A stretch of 64,000 nucleotides of DNA, from contig OU612073.1 of the NCBI GenBank assembly GCA_914767715.1, forward strand, positions 23,250,001 through 23,314,000, given 5' to 3'. Both the position numbers and the translations under genes were made by a program. This stretch comes from Membranipora membranacea. Taxonomy: Eukaryota; Bryozoa; Gymnolaemata; Cheilostomatida; Membraniporidae. The notes below the pieces were generated by a model. That model was not told where the DNA came from, did not search any database, and saw only the letters and a program-made list of their open reading frames with translations. Positions 49,901-64,000 of this stretch are shown here, in pieces (position 1 is the first letter of the stretch; each line of letters opens with the position of its first letter).

Positions 49901-52900
49901 AATGACCCTAACCACCGCCTTTCAAACCTCGTGCCATCTAGACAGGGTCAACCTTGACACTCTGCCGGGTTGACTTACACTTTTATAAAGGGTCACAGAA
50001 CAGAGAACAAGAGGAACACAATTTTTTTCAAGTATGGTGTTTGAGTTTTTTTAACTCCCTTCCTTTATCGAAGACATTTTAAATACATATTGAATCTATC
50101 TACAGCCATGTTGAGAAGGATGATGATTCTGGTGTTGAGGATGAGATGATGAGGACAGCTCTGAATGGTGTTCTTCATATGGGTTCTACAGATCCCGAGC
50201 AAGTCAGGTCAGAAATCAATGTTTGAAATCGACATGACATGACCTGTAGCTGATGTTTTAACTTTTCCCGTTTGAGGCCATATTTCGGCAGGAGCGTGTT
50301 TTGTTATTACCTGCTGGTGTGCCAAGGTAGACTTTTCAGGATGGTAATTGGCTATGAGAAAAGAGCTGAGCTGATCTTATATGTACTTTGCTTTACATTC
50401 TCTCACGTTGAAAAATGCAATACCTGTAGGAGCAAAATTTATTTGTGAAGTTATAAACTACACATTGAATTACTTACTACTACTATTTCACTCAAATTCA
50501 AAAGTACAGTCAGTTGCTCTTGTATCCGGGTTTCAGCAACTGAGTAATGTTGAGAGTTTGCCAATTTTACCTCTACCAGTAACCATCGTGATATCCATAT
50601 AATTCACATCCAAATTACATTTTTCCAATTTTGCATTCATACAGACAGGCAGACCGACTAATATTCTTAAGCAAGATTTTTGGTCTGAGTTGTTAAAAAA
50701 AACTTTGTGTTGAATAAATTTTAGAAGGATGAAGGAGTTAGCTGATGAAAAACCAGATTCCCCTCCCCAAATGAGACAATCTCCAACCAGATCACCCCAA
50801 GCCAGAGAATCTCCAACCAGACAACCTCCGTCGAGACAATCTCAACCCAGAGAACATCAACCCAGGGAGTCTCCAGTAAGAGAGCCTCCTACCAGACAAC
50901 CTCCAACTAGAGCACCGCCACCTGCGGCGGAAAAAATTACTCATCCAAAAGTGGAACGGCGGCAAGCCCCGCCTCCGACTCCACCCCCTGTAATCAAACA
51001 TGTCAAACAGCCACCAGCTGAGAGGCCACCGGCTGAGAGACCACCAGCTGCTCCTAAGGTATAGAATGGCTTTGTTATATAAATCATATCTTTGGTGATA
51101 TGAGAAGTAAGAGGTATTGTGGAGATGAATTACAACATCATATCATGCAATGAGAAAGCACCATTGTCATTTATGTGATAGCCTGATCGCACAGAGATGG
51201 AACAAAGGCAAAGTGTGCTTGAGGATGGCTAAGCAGGCGTATAATACATTAAGGCCACTCTCAAACTGTTGTAGCCCTACTCAGTTTTCCTGTACATAGG
51301 TCTCCGTAGCGAAGCTCAAAAGACACTAGACTATAACATATTTAATCAACCTCTGGATTATACAATGGTACGAAAAGTAGGCTTCTGTTTCTAGTGCCAG
51401 ACATAAAAATCAATTGTGCATAAAACTACTGTGAGTTATACTATTTATTTCCAGCCACAGAGATCAGCTCACTTTAAGGCCCCGCCTCAGCCTAAAGTCG
51501 ATATCTATGATGATATAAAACCGCGGAAGGTGAAGAGGTCCAAGGTACCATCTCATAAGATCAGAGCCAGATCCCTCAAGCCTCCACCTGACAAAGTGGC
51601 CATGCCTCTACAGCCACCACCGCTGGGCTACAGGTAAACTGCTAGTGTATAACCTTACAAACTACAAATACAAAATAATGTCTGGTCAAATTTCTTGGTT
51701 AACTTCTGGTGAAGCTATTTGATCATCCTCTAGCAGTCAGCCAAAATATAATGATGATGAGAGGAGGTTTAACTTGTTATGATGTTATGATTATTAGTCA
51801 TCCAGCTATTTGAGGACTCTACGAATTGCGTAAAGTAATAGATTATATAGGCAAAATTATGAATTTTCTAAACCAGACAACAACTTTTTCAACATTTGGC
51901 AACCAGAGGAAATGAGAAATATCTTCTTGAGAGCTCAGACTAGAGAAATATCATGCCCAGTAAAATTGAATGTCATCAAAGTGTCTCACGCAGACATCTG
52001 TATCTGTAATACATGACTGACAACGAAGGGAAAGCTCTGAATGTCTGAAATCAGAGAGGGCTGCTGTAGATTTGACACTCAAAGAGACGGATTTATAGAT
52101 TGTGACTGAAATTGGGTTATTTCAATTCCACAAGCTAGGTGATTAAATAAACTCACTGACTGCCTGACTTAATACTTGTGACTAGATATTGACAGAAATT
52201 CAATAATTGCTGATGATGTTAAGAGCATCTCTAGTAGGTCATAATTTTTTGTTTCCAAGAAATTTTAATCTTCCAGCATGGTTGCACACGATGGAAAATC
52301 ATGAATATTATGTAGGTTAAAAGTAACTGGAATGGTGCAATTCGAAATTTGCTCAACATCAGAGCGAGTTGCAAATCCTTACACATGCCTTCCTATATTT
52401 ATAATCATAAACGCTGCCTAATGTGGACCAAATAATAGGTTGAGGTTAAAAAGTGGTCGGTTGAGTTTCAGAGAATCAATGGCATGTGAATTATTTTAGC
52501 TGTTTTGATGTCATACCTTAGAATCCTGTGACCTTCAGGTGATATTTATAGACAAGAGCATAAAAAATACAGGAAATCAAACACTTAACATCGACCGGGA
52601 CGGACAGCTCATAGCAGCTCATAAATATTGCAGAATCCAATAAGACAAAAAAGTAAACAACTTCAAACATCCAAGGCCTGGCGTTTCTAATGACGCGGAA
52701 ATACAAGAGTAGTGTTAGTCTACTGTTTTGCACTCAAAACAGCTTATGTGTCGATTTTAATAAAAATAACGTCATACAACCTTTTGAAAAAAAACAACAA
52801 CACAATACTTGTTGCGGTGTGGCAGAAAAGAGATATAGAATATTATGGCTCCATTTTAACGGACCTGCTTGTCTTGCTGCAGCGAAAACTTTGGAATATT

Positions 52901-55900
52901 CTATTTGTTTTACTTTGTATTAGTTGTACTACCAGAGATCGTATATAATGGTGAGTCTATGGTCTCTGGTCGTACAGATAGTAGTAAGAGCAGAGACAGT
53001 AAAATATGTATACAATCTATGGTGAGATTGCATGAAGAGAGAGACATAGACAATGACGTGCATAGACAATGTAAGCAGGACCACATAGACGATCACTGCA
53101 GGTCAGCGGCGCCGACCTTGATAAGGTCTGTCATCATTGTCTATTGATCAGACTGTAGTACATTGGAGTCAATGATAAGCACCTTGATTGTGTCCTTGAG
53201 ATTAAAAGGGTTCAAGTTCAATAGATGTAACTTGCCCGAAACATCAGCCACATTATGAAGTATAAGTTTTCTGTGTTGGAGAGAAATTCTGTTCTCATTA
53301 TGAACTAGATAAAGATTGTGGTTATGGTTGATATACTATTGCACTTATCTCCAAAACACATGAAGAATGGTGATAAAACGGAATGGCTACTTACTTGCTT
53401 CTTCTATTCAAATGTTTAAATGTTATAACGCTGCTATTAAAAATACACATGAACAATTGGGAAAAAATTAAGCACTCATTTCCACATTAGCTGTTTTTTT
53501 TTAATGAGATTTATTCGAGATTGGGTAAAAAGTGATGAGTACATGGCGTTGACCATATTAGCATTTTCAACTATGCGTTAAAAATGTTCTTCCTAAACTT
53601 ATAACATTACATCATAATGCCTGTGTGGGTATATGATCGTGGTCGCATTTAGTTGAATATTTTCTAGCTTTCAAATATTTTGGTCTGACAAAGTTTTACA
53701 CAAAGCCAGTTCACAGTAAGTTAAAATTAAACTATTCGAAAGTTAGTAATTTAAAATATGTATTCAGACCATCGCAACTTGGTCCTAAATATCTCAGCTT
53801 TTGCACTAGGTCATCAGGGTCCGGATATTAAAATTTCAGATTGTCATCAAAATAAGAATTATACCCAGTCCATGCTATAACATCATAAACTAATATTTAA
53901 TAGTCCTGGTAAAAAAAACTGGTACGAGATAGAGGCATTCAGAACGACAGTTTTTCATAATTTAAAGAAAAAGTTATTATCGTTTGGGTAACTGCGTCAC
54001 TCCATCAGTGGCCGCTTCCGATGCTTGCTCTACAAAATACAGTGTCATCAAAATAAAAACAAATCTACAGTTAGTTCTCTTTCATTCACCTTAATCTGCC
54101 AGATCTGATCTGGACCTTGGACAGGTCGAGGCATAAGCTTTGTACAAATTAAACACTAAATATACTAATTTGGTAACATGCTGACTTGTTGTGAGCAGTG
54201 ACACACATTCTAACAAATCGTTGTGAGTCCTGGCGATACAATTTTGATCTCATTGCTCAACACTAGATGATTTCAAACACATGTCTGTAAATGAAGCCTC
54301 AGAGTAATCTGTCCACCCACTTTCTATTATCGACAGAATAATCACTTCCAGCGATTAAAATATCCATACTGTCTGACATTGATTGAGTATCCCCACAGTA
54401 TATCCCCTAATCTGACACACTAATTAGTGTGTTTATTAACTCTATAGCTGTAAGGGACAATGTGTGTAAGACTCAGGCTAAAATCATGTGCAAAACTCAA
54501 ACCTTTAGACCTAATGCCAGACCTAATGCCGGACTAATGACATGACATGACAGGCCAATCAAGAGATCTATCATAATACAGATGGAATCTCAAGGTTTCA
54601 TATTCCACGTTAACAGACATGACGTGTTTACAAATCTCCTCTGTAGTATTATAGATGTATTTGTGTACTTTTTGTATTCGTTTGTTTTTAATTGAAATCT
54701 AGATCATTGTTGAACACAAATTGTAACCCCAGCAGTTTACCTTGCATTATATTATCAGACTCCCTTACTATATCTTTTTCAGGTGGTCCTATCGAAGATT
54801 CTCAGCAAACAATGAGAGACAGAAGATATTAGATCACAGACATTATATAACTCCACCATTCCGCTGGGTTCTGGTGAGTATCCAAATAAATACGCTACTC
54901 ACAACACTTATACTTTAATACTCAAATATTCATGATAAACGTAAGCTAGATATCTAAGTAAAGTATTCGCAGGAAGAAAACTTGTATTTGTGATATCTAG
55001 CTTACGTTTATCAACACACCCTCTCAACATTATGACTCCCACCTCAGCGAACCAAAATTAGGCGCTAGCTAACATTAAGCCACCCCAAACTAGCTTAACA
55101 AAATTCTAGCTAACATTTCTAGGGAATTTTATGCGTACCTGCGCATACCTGACAAGTCTCCCTTTTTGGTAGGGAGCCTCCCAGTTTTTAGGGGCATTTT
55201 CCACCTCCTCCCTATCTCCCTTTTTCCTCCCTTTTTTCAGCTTCCTTCACCCAGACGACTTTTTAAGCTTCTCGTTGCAAGAGAAATTATGTTTCCTACC
55301 CCCACAAGACATATACCTATATATAATTGCCTATTAACATACTATCTCTCCTCGTTCGTATGAAGTGCAACAATATAATTTGTAAAATCAGGTAAAATTA
55401 CGCATTTCGTAATACGAACGCTCTAGTTTTGGCTCAAAATAAATGACAACAAGGGCCAAATTACACCTTCACTGCTGGACACCCAGAGTGGTACTCCGGG
55501 TCGGGAGTTCGTCCGCGGAGACCTCCTGATTTCTGGGTCTACCAACTTGTCATGTATGTACCTGCGCTGTTGAAATAGGCAATACATCGCTATTCTGAAC
55601 CATTTATGACACGAATACTTATTACCCTGATCTTTAATTTTGTACCCCTCTACTGACTGTCAAAATTATCTGACTGGATATTTCTGTTACTACTTGAAGG
55701 TGCCCACAGATCTGAGTCTGAAGAAGCCGAAGTCGTACGACTATCTGAGAGATGCTAAGTATGGATACAGAAATCAAATGGATGCTGATGATTTCAGTGT
55801 CACTAACTTTTATAACTTTCCTCCCTACTGCTATCCTGTGACCGAGCCTCTCAGGTAAAACTTCAAGGAAAATAATTAAGAAAAATGTATTCAACAAGTG

Positions 55901-58820
55901 ATCACAGCCAGCCCTTAAAAGCGTTTGGAATGGCGATCGCGGTCGTTAAGGGGGTGGGTGGGAAGCTAGGAAACTCCGTTTTTTGCAATTTATCACTTTT
56001 TTAACTTTAGCACCTGTTTACAGCACTTTTGCCTCATCTCACAGAGTTCTAACCCTGTTTTTCAGATTCCTCATACCTTAAAACATACATCTATGTTGTC
56101 ACATCAATAAAATATCATAAATGTGCAGACTTATTAATTGTTGTCTTCTCCTATGTCTGGGCATTTTCAGACACGGCACTTTTCGGAGACTCGAAAATGA
56201 TTTATGTAAATTAAGGCTCGCTAGAAATGGTCCTTAGGCTATGTTATATGTTGTGATATGAGATTGTCTTCTTTTTTCCCTATATCTTCCGATGCTAATT
56301 AAATAGTAGTCTTCCCATGACAATAAAATCTGACCGAAACGATAACTCCTAATAAAATATAACGAGTCTTATTCATTTTAAACAAGCTAGCAGTCTCCGA
56401 AAAGTGCCGTGTCTGAGAATGTCCAGACATAGGAGAAGACAACAATTAATACGTCTGCACATTTATGATATTTTATTGATGTGACAACATAGATGTATGT
56501 TTTAAGGTATGAGGAATCTGAAAAACAGGATTAGAACTCTGTGAGATGAGGCAAAAGTGCTGTAAACAGGTGCTAAAGTTAAAAAAGTGATAAATTGCCA
56601 AAAGCAGAGTTTCCTAGCTTCCCACCCACCCCCTTAACGACCGCCTACGGCCGCGATCGCCATCCCAAACGCTTTTAAGGGCTGGCTGTGCAAGTGATGA
56701 GGTAACATATAAAGCTGCTAATCAAGTGAGTGGTGTTGACTGAGAAGTCCGACCAAATTCTATCATTGCTGATAGTTGCACTACATGGTTTACATTAGTT
56801 TAAGTGCTCAAACGGTGCAAGATGCTGGTAGAGGCATTTCATTATCAACCACTTTCTCCTCTCTTACATGGTGGCCATAACTGCGGCACTTTATGTTTAT
56901 ATCCTTAAACGGAGGGGAGAAAGTGGTTGATAATGAAATGCCTCTACCAGCATCTTGCACCGTTTGAGCACTTAAACTAGGTTTACATATGTAGCACTAC
57001 ATGTTTTACACATGCAGCCTACTCACGATATGAAGATTATTGAGACAGGACTAATTAGAATAAATGGTGAACAAGATTAGTAGAGATTGACTTTAGTTTC
57101 TCAAGAGTTTTCAAAAGTCAACATGAATGGGCTAGAAGGTCCAATGGAAACATACAATAATGTTTTAATATTGAAATGGACTGTCTGTCACCTAAGATAC
57201 AACTGCTTTGTATATAATTACATCAGCTTTATGAGTGATTTTCTACTAGTACAATTATTTCTGCTTTCACCACAGAGCTATTAAGAAACGGTTCATCATC
57301 CAGTATCAGTTTTCATGCATGAAATTCCACACATCGCGTGTGGCTAATCATCAGATGGTACAAGCAAATCGAAAGTACATTGTATCATTAGGGTTTGTCT
57401 CCTCCGCTTTGAATTAATGAAGTAAATGCTACTGTAGCTCTTATGAATACCTGCAATCATACATAATCAACCATTCAGCTTCATTGAAATAATTAAAATA
57501 TTGATTGAATGTCAGTGAACTAAGCTCTAATTAAATTCCATAGATTTTATATTCTTTTCACACTAGTTGTAAAACTGCATAGAATTTAGTTGGTCTAAAT
57601 GGGCACCTGTCTCCTACTGCCTACAGTTCTGTAAACACTAATCTGTATTACCCTCCGGGGTAAATACAAGATTATGCATGATGACACGGTGTATATGATT
57701 CCTCAGGAATTATAACAAACCTGACTCCAGGATATTAGCGTACCCTGGTGTTCAATGTCTGAGATTACTTACTGCCAAGGCGAGCAGCACATGATGATAA
57801 CAGTGGAGAAAACTCCCAGTACTAATGTACAAACAGCCCAAATCGATATATAGACTCCCAGTCAAAGTTCAGGTTGTGGCACTCCATAATTGGACATTGT
57901 TTGAAATGCCACAAACATGGGCTGTGCTGTGAGAGCTCACTAGGAGTAGGTTGACACCCATTCTGAAACATCATATCAGTCCATTCTTGTTTATCACAGT
58001 ATTATTTTACAACTGTTTTACCACATAAGTTTGTGAACACTTTGTTTTTAGGTTTCCGTATCACAACTTCAATGCGCCGCCATTCCAGCAGCGAGCACCG
58101 CTCTACTTTATTCACAGTGGAGGTTTTGATGATAAAACAAATGAGGACAGCATAAGCGCTATCCAGATCTGTAAAGATGGTGACGTAAAACTATCAAGAT
58201 CAGGTATAGGAAGTAATATAATTATAGCATTTCTTGTAAATAGTTAGAGCCATTTTTGAGCATCATGGTTATTTGTTCATACACAATACATGAGTGTTTA
58301 TGTATGTAATTTTAGTGATTTAATGGATCAAGTTTCATTGTGAATTGTTTTTCGGGCAATTAATAGGCCCACTGTTGCTAAATTTGGTTCATATTAATTG
58401 TGTAAAACTCAACCATCGTATTGATGACCAGTTGTTGTTTATTCTAAAATAAGTACTTCAATACTTTTTCTCTTGGAAGTTTCCGACATCACAAAACACA
58501 GACAGAAAGCTCGAGAATGACTGACATAATTCTAAATTACAGTTGTAAGACATATGGTGATGCAGCAGTCAGAGAAAGGCAAGCGTAAAACTCAGGCGGA
58601 CACGACCAGAGACGCCTGGGCCGGATATAAGCCTAAGTTTGTAAAGTCACCAGTACAGAGAATCTGGAGATACAACTGGCATAAATCTCCGCCTAAGAGC
58701 ACGCTACCTAAACCTGAAGTAAAAACTAAGAAACCGACAAAACCAGGAGAAGAGTATAACGAAGTAACTTCGAGGGTGATAACTAGACCTGAGTTGATAA
58801 CGGGAAAAAGCTACTGGTGA
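46946..58820 (+). CDS. Orphan proline-rich protein, 10 exons
   Basis: Exons 46946-46991, 47248-47361, 49515-49698, 50106-50207, 50725-51058, 51455-51633, 54783-54873, 55700-55854, 58052-58203, 58543-58820; every junction keeps phase; 544 residues. Residues 1-150 are hydrophilic and acidic. The fifth exon is a low-complexity run of short (S/P)P-(T/x)-R repeats (QSPTR, QPPTR, ERPPA). The C-terminal half is different: rich in Tyr, Phe, Trp and Pro (HYITPPFRWVL, YNFPPYCYPVTEPLRFPYHN, IWRYNWHKSPP). It looks like a folded or filament-binding module. No signal peptide or membrane segment. Such Tyr/Pro/Trp-rich proteins include many ciliary or cytoskeletal structural factors, but I recognise no family. 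Introns carry two hAT-type hairpins and a 9-bp-TSD MITE. Confidence 0.75.
49274..49370. mobile_element. 97 bp hairpin MITE, hAT-type
   Basis: The ends CACAGCCAGCCC and GGGCTGGCTGTG continue inward as inverted repeats through GGGATGGCGATCGCG. It is a deletion derivative of the element at 55903-56690 (same outer ~45 bp). Flanks TGTGGTAC and GGGTGTAC match at 5 of 8 positions, a decayed duplication. Lies in an intron. Confidence 0.8.
51634..54782. other. Large intron of the proline-rich gene; no further exon seen
   Basis: The intron between exons 6 and 7. An open frame at 52869-53147 ends in a donor-like site but cannot be joined in phase to exon 6. Confidence 0.5.
54933..55013. repeat. 81 bp hairpin
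   Basis: TGATAAACGTAAGCTAGATA and its complement TATCTAGCTTACGTTTATCA (arms about 22 bp) enclose a ~37 bp loop. Probably a small MITE in the intron after exon 7. No clear target duplication. Confidence 0.7.
55903..56690. mobile_element. 788 bp foldback hAT-type element
   Basis: The ends CACAGCCAGCCC and GGGCTGGCTGTG lead into arms of at least 270 bp, so the whole element can fold on itself. The exact 8 bp duplication CAAGTGAT flanks it (55895-55902 and 56691-56698). Its own palindrome suggests it arose from two inverted copies or by arm expansion. No transposase. Lies in the intron between exons 8 and 9 of the proline-rich gene. Confidence 0.85.
56796..56979. mobile_element. 184 bp hairpin MITE with 9 bp TSD (family of 12436-12580)
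   Basis: The ends TAGTTTAAGTGCTCAAACGG and complement, then GATGCTGGTAGAGGCATTTC in both arms, match the copy at 12436. The exact 9 bp duplication GGTTTACAT flanks it (56787-56795 and 56980-56988). The loop differs from the other copy. Confidence 0.85.
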
Positions 58821-58827
58821 AATCTTG

Positions 58828-58875
58828 AATAAAAAAACTTTTAACCTCCGTTTTTCAAAGAAGAGAGAGAATAAA
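58828..58875 (+). terminator. Polyadenylation signals of the proline-rich gene
   Basis: AATAAA at 58828-58833 and again at 58870-58875, 8 and 50 bp after the stop codon. Confidence 0.5.
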
Positions 58876-59474
58876 GTCCGCAAAAGCTGCTGTGCAGCAA
58901 AACAAACCAAGCATATTATTGAAATTAACAAAACTCCATGTGAATAAAACATCATGGACCAGACGAGAACAAGATGCAATACAGCATATTCAATCAAGGA
59001 GTATTGATTCAATAACATAGAGGCAAACACATCTTACCTTCCTGATTTTTTTGACCAATAACCTTGTCACTGAGCATTATTACGTGGTACAGGAATACAC
59101 CAAAACGAGGGTGTAACTATAATTGTGGCGATATAAATACAATACAATATAAAGGCTGACCCTGACACATCACTTCCTACAAAGTTCTTTTGCTGCTCAA
59201 ATCAACCAGTGAGTTTGGTTTCGTTCCAAACTCCTACTCCAATCATAATGAGTCTTTCCATTTATGAGTTGCCCAACCCTTGCCACCTCATCATGTGACT
59301 AGTTTCTCACACATGATATCATTGGCCTGCTGTGTTGAGTCATGTTTAACGCTCAAACTTTTGACATTTCTCACACTTCTGGATAGGGAAAAACAAGATT
59401 TCTCCTACTTCAGGCAACATATTTCACATCATCTGTATAGTTTGTCTCAAATTTATTCAAGAGTATCCTACAAA

Positions 59475-63964
<4,490 letters not shown>

Positions 63965-64000
63965 GTGGCAAGTACTCTATCTCCTTATCTCAGTCTCTTT

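Noticed and set aside
52869-53147. Open frame with donor-like end in the large intron of the proline-rich gene
   Set aside because: Its 3' end would fit exon 7, but no acceptor joins it in phase to exon 6, and its start has no typical exon structure.
55470-55560. tRNA-like GGGAGTTCGTCC string
   Set aside because: No A box or cloverleaf pairing could be found around it.
57275-57420. Exon-like stretch (AIKKRFIIQYQFSCMKF) after a good acceptor
   Set aside because: Exon 8 joins exon 9 (58052) directly in phase to give PLRFPYHNF; including this stretch would disrupt that and soon reaches a stop.

Overview
The window is nuclear DNA of an invertebrate animal, probably an aquatic bilaterian. It is AT-rich, genes are split by GT-AG introns, and intergenic DNA is full of short inverted-repeat DNA transposons, LINE fragments and tRNA-like SINE pieces. 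There is no operon structure, Shine-Dalgarno site or CRISPR array. Metazoan markers are a tailless/TLX (NR2E1-type) nuclear receptor, a PARP14-like mono-ADP-ribosyltransferase and an SFT2 vesicle-transport protein. The phylum cannot be fixed from sequence alone.

Layout. 1-2955: one copy of a repeated segment, split by a 2 kb foldback transposon. 2956-4794: no gene seen. 4803-12334: a 7.5 kb block of transposons nested inside transposons: hAT > hAT > hAT > LINE > solo LTR, plus a second 3.4 kb TIR element with puzzling exon-like ORFs. 12335-14380: a MITE, a palindrome and one orphan exon-like ORF. 14381-21239 (+): PARP14-like gene in 9 exons, with a hAT copy, a LINE tail and a tRNA-like SINE in its introns. 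21432-22360: second copy of the left-edge segment, just downstream of the PARP stop. 23411-27066 (+): single-pass membrane protein with a Cys-rich head, a Thr-rich stalk and a PPSY-containing tail. 32270-28751 (-): TLX-type nuclear receptor in 7 exons. 32313-38045: long gene-free region upstream of TLX. 38046-40345 (+): orphan protein with one N-terminal membrane segment. 44314-43722 (-): small secreted peptide precursor with a TATA box. 46946-58820 (+): orphan proline-rich protein in 10 exons. 59475-63964 (+): SFT2-like membrane protein, whose canonical last exon may lie beyond the window.

All spliced models were assembled by hand from GT-AG sites, and reading phase is conserved across every junction listed. 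No pathway links the genes: they look like an ordinary animal neighbourhood of unrelated loci. The most unusual items are the transposon nest with target duplications preserved at each DNA-transposon and LTR level, the small peptide precursor ending in ...HFG, the PARP with a degenerate macro domain, and a scattered set of short CAAGGAGT palindromes.
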